NCBI GenBank assembly: GCA_016169945.1
Contig: JADLSH010000395.1
Coordinates: 8,026,001 to 8,090,000 of the forward strand
Origin: Trachythela sp. YZ-2020
Lineage: Eukaryota > Cnidaria > Anthozoa > Malacalcyonacea > Clavulariidae
Direction of reading: 5' to 3'
Length of the DNA stretch: 64,000 nucleotides
Shown here: in pieces, positions 23,070 to 34,567 of the stretch
Layout: every line of letters begins with the position of its first letter
How positions within the stretch are numbered: position 1 is the first letter of the stretch
The notes under the pieces: generated by a model
What the model was told of the DNA's origin: nothing
Database searches by the model: none
The model's input: only the letters and a program-made list of their open reading frames with translations
Translations under genes and position numbers: made by a program

Positions 23070-23395
23070 GCCATTTTCACACTAGAAGACGGACAAGTCG
23101 TCTTGACGAACAAATCGTCTGGCAATTTTTTGTCTAATATGAATTCTAGACAGACAAAAACATAGCTGTGTTCCATTCTCGCGATTGAGATACCGCAATA
23201 TTTTAATTTGTTTGTGTACTTTGTTCAACGTGTATGAATCCAAGACATTTTTCGATGACTTGTTCGTCCAGACGATTAAATCGTCTTCGAAACAGACGTG
23301 TCTTAACAGACGGACAGAGGGTCAGACAAATTTAGACAATTTGTTCGTCTGAAACTTTGTCCGACTCGTTTTCACATCAGACGAAACCAACCAAT
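23070..23395. repeat. degenerate foldback rich in AGACGA/TCGTCT
   Basis: GTCGTCTTGACGAACAAATCGTCT on the left and CAGACGATTAAATCGTCTTCG / TTGTTCGTCTGAAAC on the right occur in both orientations. TTTTCACA lies near both outer ends. Probably an old MITE. Confidence 0.5.
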
Positions 23396-24222
23396 TCAAT
23401 TGGCACTTTCCACATGCAGTGTGCGTATCTTAATTTCCAATTCCCATCTGCCACATATAACTTTCCACATCCTACAGTACATGTCCATAAAAGAGAACAT
23501 CATTTTATATATACCTAATCCCTTATAAACCCTGTTAAACTTAGTCATCACAAAGCTGAATTTAAAGTGCCCATACCTCAAAAATTGTTGAAAGTACGCT
23601 TGGAGTGTGCTTGGAGTGTAGCATGTAGGTGAAAGTATTTTTCGATTTTGTTAAAATGCAAAGTTTTTTATGGACGGTTAAAGTGGCCGAAATGAGTTTT
23701 CAACAAACTGAAAATCGATGTTTGTGGTATGGGCACTTTAATATTTAAAATAAATTATTTAGTCTACAAACAACACACATCTCAGTACTGTATACCAATA
23801 CAGAAAATGTTTGACTACCTTTCTGTTTGCAGTGAACATTAAGTAATATGAGTGATGACCTCTCCTACAAGAGCTAATTCTTTGCATCATTTAGTTTGTT
23901 TAAGATGCCTACGGTGAAATATAAATATCAAAAGCACTTCATTTAAATCTTTTAGTACATAAAATACAACAAAATATTAAACATATTCATTCTGAGAGGA
24001 AAAAAATTTTGATTGTATTTTCGGTATTTTGTAGTTATAAAGAAAAACGGCGCCATTTTGTATTACACAACAAGACTGCTGGCTAAAACGAAGCCTGCGC
24101 TTCCGGGAGAAAATTACATAGAAACCAACCATCGTGAAACGTAAAGTTAAGTTTAATAGGGTGAATTAGCAAATGAACGACCTAGGAGAAGACAGCTTAA
24201 CGACAAAGACAGGTCATGGGCT

Positions 24223-24447
24223 ATGGACAACTTGAAGAAAAAAAGAACATCAGCTGCGGCAGTGCTTCGAAAACAAATTACAAATGTAAACGTTCTCTTG
24301 GAGAATTTGTGTGACATTCTAGTATTAGAAAAAGAACGAGATATTCTGGATTTGTGTCGAGATAAACTAAACGAAGCTCATCATATGTATTATGCAAATT
24401 TGAAAACTCGCGAAGACATCAATGATGACAATCCGAAGAGGCCATGA
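24223..24447 (+). CDS. small coiled-coil frame, possible Gag N-terminus
   Basis: ATG at 24,223 opens 74 codons: a Lys-rich start, then a helical region VNVLLENLCDILVLEKERDI. The layout resembles the N-terminal helix of BEL/Pao-type Gag proteins that precedes DUF1759, but no such domain follows. A TTAA element terminus lies 40 bp after the stop. Low certainty. Confidence 0.3.
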   Translation: MDNLKKKRTSAAAVLRKQITNVNVLLENLCDILVLEKERDILDLCRDKLNEAHHMYYANLKTREDINDDNPKRP

Positions 24448-24492
24448 AAACGATCAACCATATGGAAAGATTAAACTCGGAAGACCTATTAA

Positions 24493-25260
24493 CTCTTTCT
24501 GGTCGGTCGCTCGCACACGACTTTCGCACACAACTTTATTCTAACATAAATATCTCCGGAAGTATTTACTCTCTTGTAATGGGACATGCATAATTCGATA
24601 GCTAATGATGCCCACTTTAACACGATAGGTGCTGTGGCCAGACTTAAATTATACATGCGAAATAATTAACATAAATTAGCACACATCTAAAATGTAGCAA
24701 TTATTCTAACAATAAAACCTCAAATGCCCGAGTGAGAATTTCGTAAACAATGTTATACAAAAGTTGTAGCTCATGAACAAAGGTATATTCTCTGCAAGTT
24801 TCATTGCTTTTGAAGAACTGGAACTACTTTTTGTTATTTAGTGAAATTTGCATGCAAAACAATAAAAAATCTGGTTATTCTAGTCTTACTCTATATATAG
24901 GGTGTCATGACATGGGTGTTTCCAAAAAAGTCTTAAATACATTGTTTTTTTATATAAAAATATGTTATATTTCCTTATCCTGATTGATATCCACCTGTTA
25001 AGTATAATTTCCCCTTTTTGGACAATGTACAATTCAAGCAAACTGCCATATGGTCAAAATACCAATTCCATCATATGAAAAATCACTACCATCTTCCACA
25101 ATTCCTTCATTCATTATTATTCAAAAAACATACAAAACACAATACAATTGTTTTTCAAGTTCTCATGGACATTGGGTAAGAGTAAAAAAAAGTCATTGAA
25201 GTACCATAACATAATGTTAAAATATGTCACAGATTTTTGCTTTATCGGTAGACAATCGAT
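24493..25260. other. TTAA element terminus followed by AT-rich sequence
   Basis: TTAA at 24,489-24,492 is followed by CTCTTTCTGGTCGGTCGC, identical over 18 bp to the inverted right end of copy B. I found no matching second end, so the size of this element is unknown. Confidence 0.5.
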
Positions 25261-25328
25261 GTAATGTTTACTTATTATTAACTCATTACGCATAATTTGC
25301 ATGAATAATTAGGGGATATGTATTTTGT

Positions 25329-25336
25329 ATAAAAGT
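25329..25336 (+). promoter_or_regulatory. TATA box of the Ty3 5' LTR
   Basis: TATAAAAG 92 bp upstream of the Gag ATG and inside the presumed LTR. Confidence 0.5.
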
Positions 25337-25370
25337 TGGTAAGCCAAGTTAATAAAGGATTATTATTTTA

Positions 25371-27764
25371 GTCAATTTAAACTTAGAACGAGGAGTGAAC
25401 ATCACATTTTGACGACGAGGATGGCTGCATTACCAACATTTCCAGCTTTTGATTTACAAGCAGGAGATCTAAGCCGAGAATGGAGAAAGTATGTGTCAAG
25501 ATTTGAGAACATGCTTTTGGCCATGGATATAACAAACGCTGCTAGAAAGAAAGCAATGTTATTACATTATGTTGGGGAAGAAGTCAACGAAATATTCGAG
25601 ACCTTAGAGGTACAAGAAGCTGATGAAAACGAAGATGTATTTAGGAAAGCAGAAAAGGCGTTAAAGAACTATTTCACCCCGCAGAAGAACCTTGACCCTA
25701 CAAATTCGACAAGCCAAGCAACTCCCGGGAGAAAACATTTCTGCATATATTACTAGATTAAAGCAATTGGCAAAGTACTGTGAATTTCACGACGGGAAAA
25801 GAGAAATAAAGACCCAGATAGTTCAGAATGGTATTTCGTCGAAGCTTCAAAGAAAAGCCTTGGCAGATCCTGAAATAATGTTGGAGAAGCTTATTCAGAT
25901 CGCGAAGTCTATGGAGCTGTCCGAAGTTCAATCAGATGGCATTGAAAGTGCAAATCAACTCACAAAGAAAACTGGCGAAACAAACAGTCGAAGCGAAGCA
26001 GGTATTTAAAGACTCTAGATCAGAAGACGAGTACATGTTTTCAACGTTGACAGTTAGTGCTATGTCGTATCAGAAGCTACCCAAATTTAAAGTAAAAATT
26101 AATGGGACTCCGATTAATGTTATGGCCGATACCGGCGCAAGTGTGAATATTTTAGATGAAGCTACCTTTGCTCAGCTGAGAACAAAGCCTAAATTAAGCG
26201 GAACAAACGAGAAAATATTTCCATATACGGCTCGGACAAACCGCTGCCACTCGTGGGCGATTGCGAAGTAGAGACAGAGAAAAAGTTTAGTGTGGAAACT
26301 TTCTTTGTTGTCAAAGGCACAACTGGTTGTTTGGTAAGCTGGAAGGGCTCACAAAGGCTTGGCCTAGTTCAAGTGGTCCAATCGGTCTAACAGCCCTAAG
26401 AAGATAAAGTAGAGTCATTGGTGGAAAGCTACAGTGATCTATTTGAAGGACTCGGAAAGTTGAAAGGATTCCAGGTCCATTTGCATGTGGAAAAAAATGT
26501 ACAACCTGTTGCACAACCACCCCGAAGAGTTCTGTTCCATGTTCAGGAAAAGCTAGAGGAACAGTTATTGAATGACGAGAAACTAGGAGTTATTGAGAAG
26601 ACAGAAGGTCCTACTCCATGGGTATCATCAGTGGTCGTGGTCCCAAAGAAAGGAAAGATTCAAGTTTGTGTGGACATGTGTCAAGTTAACAAGTCCATAA
26701 AGAGAGAAAGGCACATCACCCAGACGATCAACGAAGTTATCAATGATTTGAATGGAGCTAAAATCTGGACCTAGCCCGAATCGAGATATTTGACAACGTT
26801 TTCAACTCATATTGGTCTTCGACGATTGAACTTTGGAATTAATTGTGCCGCTGAAATTTTTCAAAATGCGATTCGAGAAGCACTTATTGGCCCCAGGCTA
26901 ACGGTGAAGTGGAGAGGTTCATGCGCACTGTGAAGAAGGTGATAAAGGCAGCTGTGAGGGAAAACAAAGTTTGGAAGCAAGAAATGCACAATTTTTTACG
27001 AAACTACAGAGCTACTCCTCACACATCAACCAAAATCCCACCAGCCACTGCACTGTTTGGCCGTCCAATGAAAACTCATTTGCCGCAAATAGGAAGAGTC
27101 CAACTTACAGGATAACTTTATACGTAAAAACGATGGTCATGCCAAACTCAAGATGAAGTATTATGCCGACCTGAAATCCAACGTCAAACCTAGCCATCTA
27201 GAAGAAGGTGATACAGTACTTCTGAAGAACGACTACAAAAGTAAAAGATTTCTGCTGTATGATCCACGTCCATACAAAGTGGTGGAGAAGAAAGGATCAC
27301 TGCAAGGAGAGACTACAGATCAGTAACCCGCAATTCGTCTTTCTTCAAGCCTGTGGTAAAGCCGGAAAAGGAAGAAACAGAATGCCCAGAATTTTGTGTT
27401 CCAGAAAGATCACAAGAAAATCCTGACATCTTTCAAGACGATGAATGTGAAACACGAGGAAATCCTGAAGTCTCTGAAAATCCTGAACGTGAAGCACCTC
27501 ACACAGAAAACCCCTCCATAGAGACAGCAACGCCTAGATATCCAAGACGAGTAGGGAAAAAGCCCGACAGATATCAAAGTTGAGCATATGGACAACAATG
27601 GTATTATAAAATTTAGTATAAATTGAGATCATGAACATTCGATAGTTAGTAATTAATTCAGCTTAAGAAATTGATGGAACTCTAATTTGCATGGTACATT
27701 TAAAAATTTTTTTAAATAAAAAACCTTTGTCAATTTAAACTTAGAACGAGGAGTGAACATCACA
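25371..27764 (+). mobile_element. Ty3/gypsy element, internally deleted
   Basis: A 36-bp sequence ending GGAGTGAACATCACA occurs at 25,371-25,406 and at 27,729-27,764, marking the ends of the two LTRs. Further LTR similarity upstream is weak (shared TAATTTGCATG). Between them lie gag, protease, part of RT, the end of integrase and a pol C-terminus, in Ty3/gypsy order, with large parts of RT, all RNase H and most of integrase removed. At 2.4 kb it is about half of a normal element. Confidence 0.8.
25421..27583 (+). pseudogene. gag-pol: Ty3/gypsy gag-pol remnant
   Basis: Gag starts at ATG 25,421 (MAALPTFPAFDLQAGD), after the LTR and a leader of only 14 bp. The frame shifts at about 25,700 and again near 25,960. 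Protease active site DTGAS is near 26,130. RT begins with PRRVLFHVQEKLEEQLL and WVSSVVVVPKKG, then VDMCQVNK, where Arg and Ala are usual. It is cut short after AKIWT, resumes at ESRYLTTFSTHIGLRRLNFG, and joins directly to the integrase tail NGEVERFMRTVKKVIKAAV. The C-terminus ends PRYPRRVGKKPDRYQS. The catalytic YxDD of RT and the integrase core are absent, so it cannot act alone. Confidence 0.85.
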
Positions 27765-28465
27765 ATCGGCATCTGTAAAATTATCTTTATTCCCCAATTG
27801 TTGAGAAAATGCACATTGTAAACATTGTATACGTTGCGAGTTGATACACATACAAACGCTCAACTTTAATAATTTAAGAACAGTTTTAACAAACTTTGGT
27901 TAAAAATTGGTATCAGGTACACTGATGCATGTATAATCGGTAATTTCCGATTGTGGCGCAATCGGTCAATCACTAAAACACATCACTACAACTTTCATTG
28001 AAAAACCCAGATAATCTAAATTTTATGTACCAAGCGAAAACTGTTGGGGATCTAATATTCTCTATTAAACCATGGGAGAATGGAAAAATGTCAGGAGTTT
28101 GGATGAGAAAGTGGTGGGAATTCAATACTTCAGCATTCACTACTCCTTGTCAGACATAAATTATCATTTCTTTTTCTTCTTACCACTCCTGGATTGGGGG
28201 TGTATTAACCCTGCTGGTAAATATATACACCCCTGTGACTTACAAATTATGCTATACCTTCTTCAAATCATTTCTTATAGCATGATCTGGCACCTCTTCT
28301 ATTGTGGGATTGTTCCCACCTAAACCCCTACTGATGTAGTCACATATTGCTCGACTAAACCAACATGGTCACTCTCCACCTTGAACAATAATGGTAGCAA
28401 GCATTTGCCCAACTCTTAGGTAGTCATGGTTTGTCAAACCTCTGATATTACACCGGACTGTGCAA
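27765..28465. other. AT-rich stretch, nothing recognised
   Basis: One open frame at 28,072-28,323 has no domain features. Confidence 0.45.
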
Positions 28466-28467
28466 CC

Positions 28468-28830
28468 CAAAGGGGCTTCGGTGGTGCAATCGTCAGAGCA
28501 CACGCTTTTCACCTCTGATATTGTGGGTTCAAGTCCCATTGGGGACGACTTATGATAGCTATGTGAAAAGAGTTAGTCAACGCTCTGCCGAAAGTTGTGG
28601 GTTTTCTCCAGGTATTCCGGTTTCCTCTCACAGGGAAAGTTGACAGGGTGGGTTGGGTTTAACCCCTAACTGGCCCTTCCACCGTAGCTGTGCTCCGTGA
28701 TGGTGAGCAAAAGGTGGCTGCCATATGCACCCTAGAAAGCCTTCGACTTGGTCACGTTGAGCTGTGTCCTTTGCAATTAAGCTTAGCTCTCAGCTGCAAG
28801 TAAGGATAATAAGCACCCCTGCTTACTTAT
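28468..28830 (+). repeat. tRNA-derived SINE
   Basis: The head GGGGCTTCGGTGGTGCAATC contains an A-box-like TGGTGCAATCGTC, and GGTTCAAGTCC near 28,530 is a good B box. These are internal RNA polymerase III promoter elements. The body contains TGGGTTTTCTCCAGGTATTCC and CTGGCCCTTCCACCGTAGC, conserved in SINEs of several marine invertebrates as I remember them. No poly-A tail is clear. Confidence 0.75.
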
Positions 28831-29126
28831 AACACCATATAAATCAAAAGTAGACTGCCTCACTTAATTGAGGGACGTATGTGCACATAAAATTATTACC
28901 TGGGGGACCTATTTCATGTATTTTTTTAATGGCTCAGCCAATGAAGACTAATTGGAGCAGAAGGGAATTACCATGATTTGCACTAGAAAATATTCTGTAA
29001 GCCATTAACAAGCAGTAGTCTTGGTGTTGCAAGGCCTAATTAGTCATAAATATTTATGATTAAAGTAGCAAAATCTCATTCACTCTTCATACTTGTCAAA
29101 GTATCACTATCTTTACATATAGGCAC

Positions 29127-29450
29127 AAGCAGGAGATGGAAAAATTATCTTCTCAGACGACCTAAATTGACTGCATCCTCTTCTTCTGTAAATGTGGCAA
29201 ACGTTACAGACAAGAGACCATGATTTTCCAAAAAGCCTTTTCTTTTGAAGTATGGAAGTGCAGTTTTCCACAGATTAAATCTGCTTACAACGATTGCTTT
29301 CATATTCCCATTGACAACTCTTGACGAATGACTTTTCACTTGTATTATTAAATCAGCATCCGTTAATTCCGCTTGATTTTTTTTAAGGTAGATCATGACC
29401 AGTAGCATGCTGTTCAATGCTTTGCCAAATAGCTTCTTCAACAGCTTCAT
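29127..29450 (-). pseudogene. G2E3/HECT-like exon fragment
   Basis: The minus strand reads EAVEEAIWQSIEQH, then in the next frame LTDADLIIQVKSHSSRVVNG, then FNLWKTALPYFKRKGF, TFATFTEEEDAVNLG and LRR-stop-FF. In multi-copy G2E3-like genes, the linker before the HECT ubiquitin-ligase domain reads EEAVDxGGPxREFF. Here a stop replaces Glu. One frameshift and one nonsense codon make it a pseudogene fragment. Together with the exon at 30,013-30,273 it may belong to one gene. Confidence 0.45.
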
Positions 29451-29501
29451 TTTCGCTTATTCCAATTCACTCTTTCGATAATTACGTCACATCCGCCTAT
29501 T

Positions 29502-29580
29502 TGGCCTGGGAACCTCGCTTTCGTGCATCAAGACAAAACGTGATTGGCCCACTCTTCGTGGGAGTGAGGCTCCCAGGCCA
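29502..29580. repeat. 79-bp hairpin MITE
   Basis: TGGCCTGGGAACCTCGCT and its inverse AGTGAGGCTCCCAGGCCA bound the hairpin. Confidence 0.75.
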
Positions 29581-29709
29581 TATGCGATATTCAATGTATA
29601 TAATTTGTTGCCCTACTAGTATTTTACTATGTCCTTATACCAGTTGGAACAACTGAATTATCCCATTAATGCCAAAACTTTCCCTTTGGTGAGTAAAATG
29701 TTTTGGTAA

Positions 29710-29840
29710 AATAGTAGGGTGCATGGGCCACAGGTTTGATTCCTGTCAGAGGGCTTATAGTGGCATTTTTCACAACTGCTCCTGGTTAAGTGTGCAATTC
29801 TATATAAATTTCCATTCAAATTTTCATCCAGAAACACCAT
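29710..29840 (+). repeat. SINE fragment (same family as 32 kb)
   Basis: GGTTTGATTCCTGTCAGAGG (B box) followed by TAGTGGCATTTTTCACAACTG and CTCCTGGTTAAG, matching the SINE body at 32,345-32,430 with substitutions. The A-box part is decayed. Confidence 0.6.
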
Positions 29841-30012
29841 GTGCATGTGGGTGTATTGTAGCTTAATGGGTTACATGTAAACAAATGGAATGATATTATA
29901 ATTATTACACTCCCCCATGGTCCACTTTCCATTGCATGGCCAGATGGCCCCTCATTCATGCTGGAATTATATCAATTTGAAAAGTTTTTACCCTCAACCA
30001 AAATGTTTACCC

Positions 30013-30273
30013 TCACATAAAATCAGTTGCCGAGAACGGGTCTTCGGGAAACAAATATGTTGGTAATGAGTCTTCTTCACCTGCCTCTACAATTGTAATT
30101 GTTTCATGAGGACCACCAGTAACCGAAGGACCACCAGTCTGAACACAGCCTGGAATTATCTGAGCTGATTGTCCATCCGGGTACACAAGTTTGTATTGGT
30201 GTTCAGAGTCAAATGTTTTGTCATAATCACTATGTTTTCTATAAGCGTTTTGTAGTCTGCATCCTTCGCAATC
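30013..30273 (-). pseudogene. possible exon of the HECT-like gene
   Basis: Minus-strand open frame: DCEGCRLQNAYRKHSDYD, then HQYKLVYPDGQSAQIIPGC, and an acidic end EDPFSATDFM before TGA at 30,013. LVYPDG is reminiscent of the segment upstream of the HECT region in G2E3-like proteins. An in-frame stop lies just before DCEGC, possibly an intron boundary. The product is uncertain. Confidence 0.35.
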
Positions 30274-31548
30274 TTAACAGGCAAGCTTTTTACCTCTTAA
30301 AGGAGACGCCAAACCTTCTTCGTTCAAACCCAAAATGGGTTTTTATTGATTCGGGTAAGGCATGAAAAGTTAGTTAGTAAGTTCTAGATTAGTTTTTGGC
30401 TTAGACTTTTAGTTTCGGAGATATAAAGGCTCAAACAGGCAAATTTTGTCATTTTCTGAAAAAAAGTAGCGCGACCAAAATATCACCAAGGGGCCTGGAT
30501 CCCAGGAAACCAACTTTGATAAACAACTAAGAAATATATGGCGAAGATATCGATATCTTGTGTTTTTTTTGCATATTTTGTCTAAACGATATGTGCGTGA
30601 TATACACAGAAAGTACCAACAGTAATCTATCTAGCTATCTAACACCTTTTTTGGATGATAAATCACCTACTGCGGCTTTAAACTGATAGAAAAGAGGACA
30701 CCGAAACTCATCTGAATTTGCCTTCGGATTTGGTGGCAAATACAGGCCATAGTTATAGACCTATAAACAAAGACTAATGTACCCATTTGTCCCAACATAG
30801 GACAGGAATCAGAATACAGGTAAGCTGTGATTTTAACAAATGCAATGATGTCTATTCGCGCATATGAACTTTGGATATTTAAATGTTTAACGTTGAACAT
30901 GTCACCTAAATTTGCATATTATTTGCTTTATTGAATGGTATACAATGTCATTGAAGCCAGTATGGAATGAAAGGTTCTGTGCCGGACATGTCCGGTGTAC
31001 AACGGTGTTTGTTCGCACATAAATCGATTGAAGTGCTTCTACATCTGAGAGATTACATACTGCTGTTATAGAATAATATATCATTATTCATTACTCAATG
31101 TCAAATGTTTTATATGACAGTGAGATACTGATGCTATATGTTTGATTGATACATGTATTTGGCACAAAGTTGATCACCAAGTCACAGATTAAAGATGACC
31201 AAGTGTTGCACTGTCCCACTAGTGGAACCACCTTAACCTGAGTATCAGGCATTTCTGTGGTTAGGCCTTGGTTTGTTAGTCACCTATGTTGAAGAACCTT
31301 AGGGAGGCTAAGAGAAAATTCCCTAAATAGAGAGATACACTTCAAAATTGTATAGCCCATTAAACTATTTGTTTGTGATTTCATCTAGATTATCAGTGAA
31401 GTAAACTGGAACCATCGGTGAAAGATGAATTAACATTTTTAATTAAATATTTATTAAACATCTTTATCAATATATGTTGTATTGCGACTCTACTGTCTCT
31501 TGGGGGCAAGTGCACTTTTAATAGCTCAGCCCCTTGATTGGATTGGCT
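30274..31548. other. AT-rich stretch, nothing recognised
   Basis: No frame has domain features. CAAACCTTCTTCGTTCAAAC and nearby sequence look unique. Confidence 0.45.
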
Positions 31549-31608
31549 TAACCCATTAATTGGCAAATTTTACTCATCAGTGGTAGAGTACTGCCAATTA
31601 ATGGGTTA
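31549..31608. repeat. short hairpin with 17-bp arms
   Basis: TAACCCATTAATTGGCA at 31,549 pairs perfectly with its inverse at 31,592-31,608. GCACTTGATTGGATTAGCT after it repeats sequence just before it. Confidence 0.8.
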
Positions 31609-31964
31609 ACTGCACTTGATTGGATTAGCTAAACCTTAGCTGCTTTTTGGGTAATGGGTTACCTAGAAAAAAAGCCAGAATCCCACTATGGAGGAACTTT
31701 ACCCATCTGGAAGGAGAGATTCCACTTATAAAATGTGCAAGGACATCTGGTAGGGGAGGGGGTCAACATCAATTTTTTTTTCCATGGGGAGAAAGTAATT
31801 TTACTTGCACAGAGAAGCACCTTTCCGAGTCACTTAAATCAACTATGTGGGCATGCCAAGAAAGTTGGATGTGTGTACACTGCGAGTAAAGCAAACATCA
31901 CTCTCACACCAGACATCTAATGTGAAAGTTGAAGCATGTTTGCTCTGCCCACACAGGCAAAGCT

Positions 31965-32150
31965 ACTGTAATAGAAAGTTGAAGGGTTTTTGTAGATGGA
32001 AATTATCGAGTGTAAATTCTATACGTTTATTAGACCTAACCAGGAACAGCTGCGAAAAATGCAACTATAGGCCCCTGGCAGGAATTTAACCTGCGGCCCT
32101 GCGATTCCGGTGCAGCGCTCTAACCAACTGAGCTACAGAGTCCAGCTGTC
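31965..32150 (-). repeat. tRNA-derived SINE, minus strand
   Basis: Read on the minus strand: TAGCTCAGTTGGTTAGAGCG (A box) near 32,130, and GGTTAAATTCC (B box, slightly altered) near 32,085, followed by a body starting CTATAGTTGCATTTTTCGCA. The tRNA-like head would serve as a pol III promoter. Confidence 0.75.
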
Positions 32151-32224
32151 GAGCTCTAACCACAAGTTCATGTATATATATGATGGTAATGCCATGTTAG
32201 GTTATGGGTAAATATTAAATTTTG

Positions 32225-32505
32225 TAGGCATCTCACTCGATTGAATAATAGTTGAAGGGTTTTTGTAGATGGAAATTATCGAGTGTAAATTCTATACGTT
32301 TATTAGACCTAACCAGGAACAGCTGCGAAAAATGCAACTATAGTAATCGCAGGGCCGCAGATTCAATTCCTGCCAGGGACCTATAGTTGCATTTTTCGCA
32401 ACTGTTCCTGGTTAGGTCTAATAAACGTATAGAATTTACACTCGATAATTTCCAGCTACAAAAACCCTTCAACTATTATTCAATCGAGTGAGATGCCTAC
32501 AAAAG
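32225..32505. repeat. SINE palindrome, about 120-bp arms
   Basis: The left arm (GTAGGCATCTCACTCGATTG...) and right arm (...CAATCGAGTGAGATGCCTAC) are near-perfect inverse copies of the SINE body, separated by about 40 bp carrying the B-box region. A third copy lies directly upstream at 31,968-32,073. Two SINEs integrated head to head, or a fold-back during reverse transcription, would explain it. Confidence 0.85.
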
Positions 32506-33367
32506 TTAATTTGTAATAGAAAGTATGATGTTTTACAGATCACATACTGGCCTTATGGCTTATTTATTAAATTAGATATGTTTCCCCACTAAAACATTCT
32601 CAAAAGATGAATATTATTCTAAGCCTATTTATGTGGCAATTAATGTTTAGTGTTGTCACAATAATTCCATATATATATATGACAATCTGTCAACCAATCT
32701 TTCTATGTAAGGTTCTGTGAGAATATACATGGGGGCCAATTTCATTAGATTGTGGGTTGGCCAGTTGCAGTTAACCAGTTCTTATTCTTGAAAATGTCCA
32801 AATTTTGGGTAAATTTGGATGTAAAATTTGTAGGGAAACAAGCTTCCTTGCTAAAGTGAGAATCAACTTTAAAGCAGGAGTAGAAATCAGAAATGAAATG
32901 CAACCGATTCCATGTCCATGAAGGCATGAAGACTATACAATGCAGTAAAAGGTTTAAGTTCCATTCCAACAAACGTTTAACCCTTGCATTCGTTCATTTA
33001 TTTCTTCTTTCTTTATTTGATACTATACGAAATAATTTTATAAGCAATTGGTTCGCCAGAAGAGGCATCTATGTCCCAGAATTTATAGACATAAGTTACT
33101 GCAAGTGTACATTTAAATCCATTCCTTCGTCTATATTCCACGATTGACGATGCAAACCACTAGAAGGGTTACTTTACACACTCAAAAATGTGTTTTTTCC
33201 CTCAAGAAATAGCCGAATTTTCAAGATGATTTATCCAAATGTAATTGTTTTTATAGCATTCTCGTCCCCCGAGCCTGCGATCCTTTGGGAAGAATCGTAA
33301 GCTCTGGGGATAATCCATAACCGGAAGTTAATATGATTGGTCGTGGATACGGAATGGATGTCGCGCA
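32506..33367. other. no gene recognised
   Basis: Contains ATTCTCGTCCCCCGAGCCTG near 33,260 and GCTCTGGGGATAATCC near 33,301, which look like inverted ends of a very small element. Otherwise nothing recognised. Confidence 0.35.
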
Positions 33368-34009
33368 ATGAAGGATCCAATATTTCTGGATCCAGTTACA
33401 GAACATGAAGTAAGAAATGAAATAGAAAAACTAAACACAACTAAAAGTCCTGGATATGATGGTCTTAGTGCAAAAATAATAAAACTTGTGGCAAATGAAA
33501 TCTCTAACCAAACATTCTTAACTGGCAATATCCCCCAAGAACTTAAAATTGCGTTAGTAACACCAATTTATAAGTCAAATGAAGATAACAGATTTGAAAA
33601 CTACAGACCAATTTCAGTTATAACTTGTTTTGCAAAAATACTAGAGAAAATTACGTATAAACGTCTCATCCATTTTGTTGAAATGATCCAAAAGAAAATA
33701 ATACGATTAATGATGTTCAAATCATATTCTGAGCACTCTGAACCACTATTTAATAAATCAAACATTCTGAACATTGAAAAAATTAATGATTTTCTAACTA
33801 GTTTATTCATGTTTCGATATCACTATCTGGATAATCTACCAAAATATTTTACAAATTACTATGTTACTAACAGCGAAATACATAAACACAAAACAAGGAA
33901 CGCATCTAAACTTCATAAATCATACTCAAGAACTAATTTTGTCAAACATTCACTTTACAATAAAGGTGTAAATATCTGGAATGAGTTAAAGTCTGAATTA
34001 AAAATTATA
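33368..34009 (+). pseudogene. LINE reverse transcriptase, part 1 (interrupted by the 7.6-kb element)
   Basis: From ATG 33,368 the frame reads PVTEHEVRNEIEKLNTTKSP, PGYDGLSAKIIK and NYRPISVITCFAKILEKITY, the first blocks of a CR1/L2 or Jockey-like RT. It then jumps, in frame, past the catalytic motifs to the post-RT region KKIIRLMMFKSYSEHSEPLF and GVNIWNELKSELKII. At this point the 7.6-kb element is inserted. The frame resumes at 41,603 with KSYHIFKKKSKNYFL, the expected end. The catalytic core had been deleted before or independently of the insertion. Confidence 0.8.
34004..34009. repeat. 6-bp target site duplication, left
   Basis: ATTATA directly before the left TIR, identical to 41,603-41,608 directly after the right TIR. 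Confidence 0.85.
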
Positions 34010-34029
34010 GAGGGGGACATTGGGAGGGT

Positions 34030-34115
34030 CTCAACACCGCAATACCGCACAAAAATTCCGAAAATACCGCATCACCGCAGAAAAAAAGATTGATTCCCGC
34101 ATACCGCAAAGAAAA
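34030..34115 (+). repeat. left subterminal ACCGCA cluster
   Basis: ACCGCA or CCCGCA occurs about six times: CAACACCGCAATACCGCAC, AATACCGCATCACCGCAG and TTCCCGCATACCGCAAAG. Candidate transposase binding sites. Confidence 0.75.
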
Positions 34116-34567
34116 CAAAACATAATCCTGAGTTACCGCTAAACACTGTTGCTGTACCATGTATATATTTTAACGCCATGTTTACGTAATATTAACTTGA
34201 TAATGTAATATTGAACGTGCGTTCAAAGTGCCGAATATGATCAAGCCAAGTAAATTGCGTTTGAAAAACGCAGTTTGCGTTTCAAAGACGAATTGCGTTT
34301 GAAAAAAACCACGCAAAATTGATCAACAAGCAATGAATAAGACAGTTAGGATCTTACCGTAACAATAAGTCCTGCAAGATTCTGCTACTTCTGTACGTTC
34401 ATATCTTCTATATACGAAGAGATTGCCAATATGTTCATGAAGATGCTTATAGTCTCATAGGATAGAGGCTTCTCTGTCAGTCTCTACATAAACCATGTTT
34501 TCTATTGACGAGTAAAATCATTTGGCGTTTATAGCCACGTTAAAATTAAGTTTTAGTTTCGTGTCTT

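Noticed and set aside
32060..32150. A functional tRNA gene on the minus strand
   Set aside because: A and B boxes are present but the B box is altered, and the sequence continues into a SINE body instead of a tRNA 3' end.
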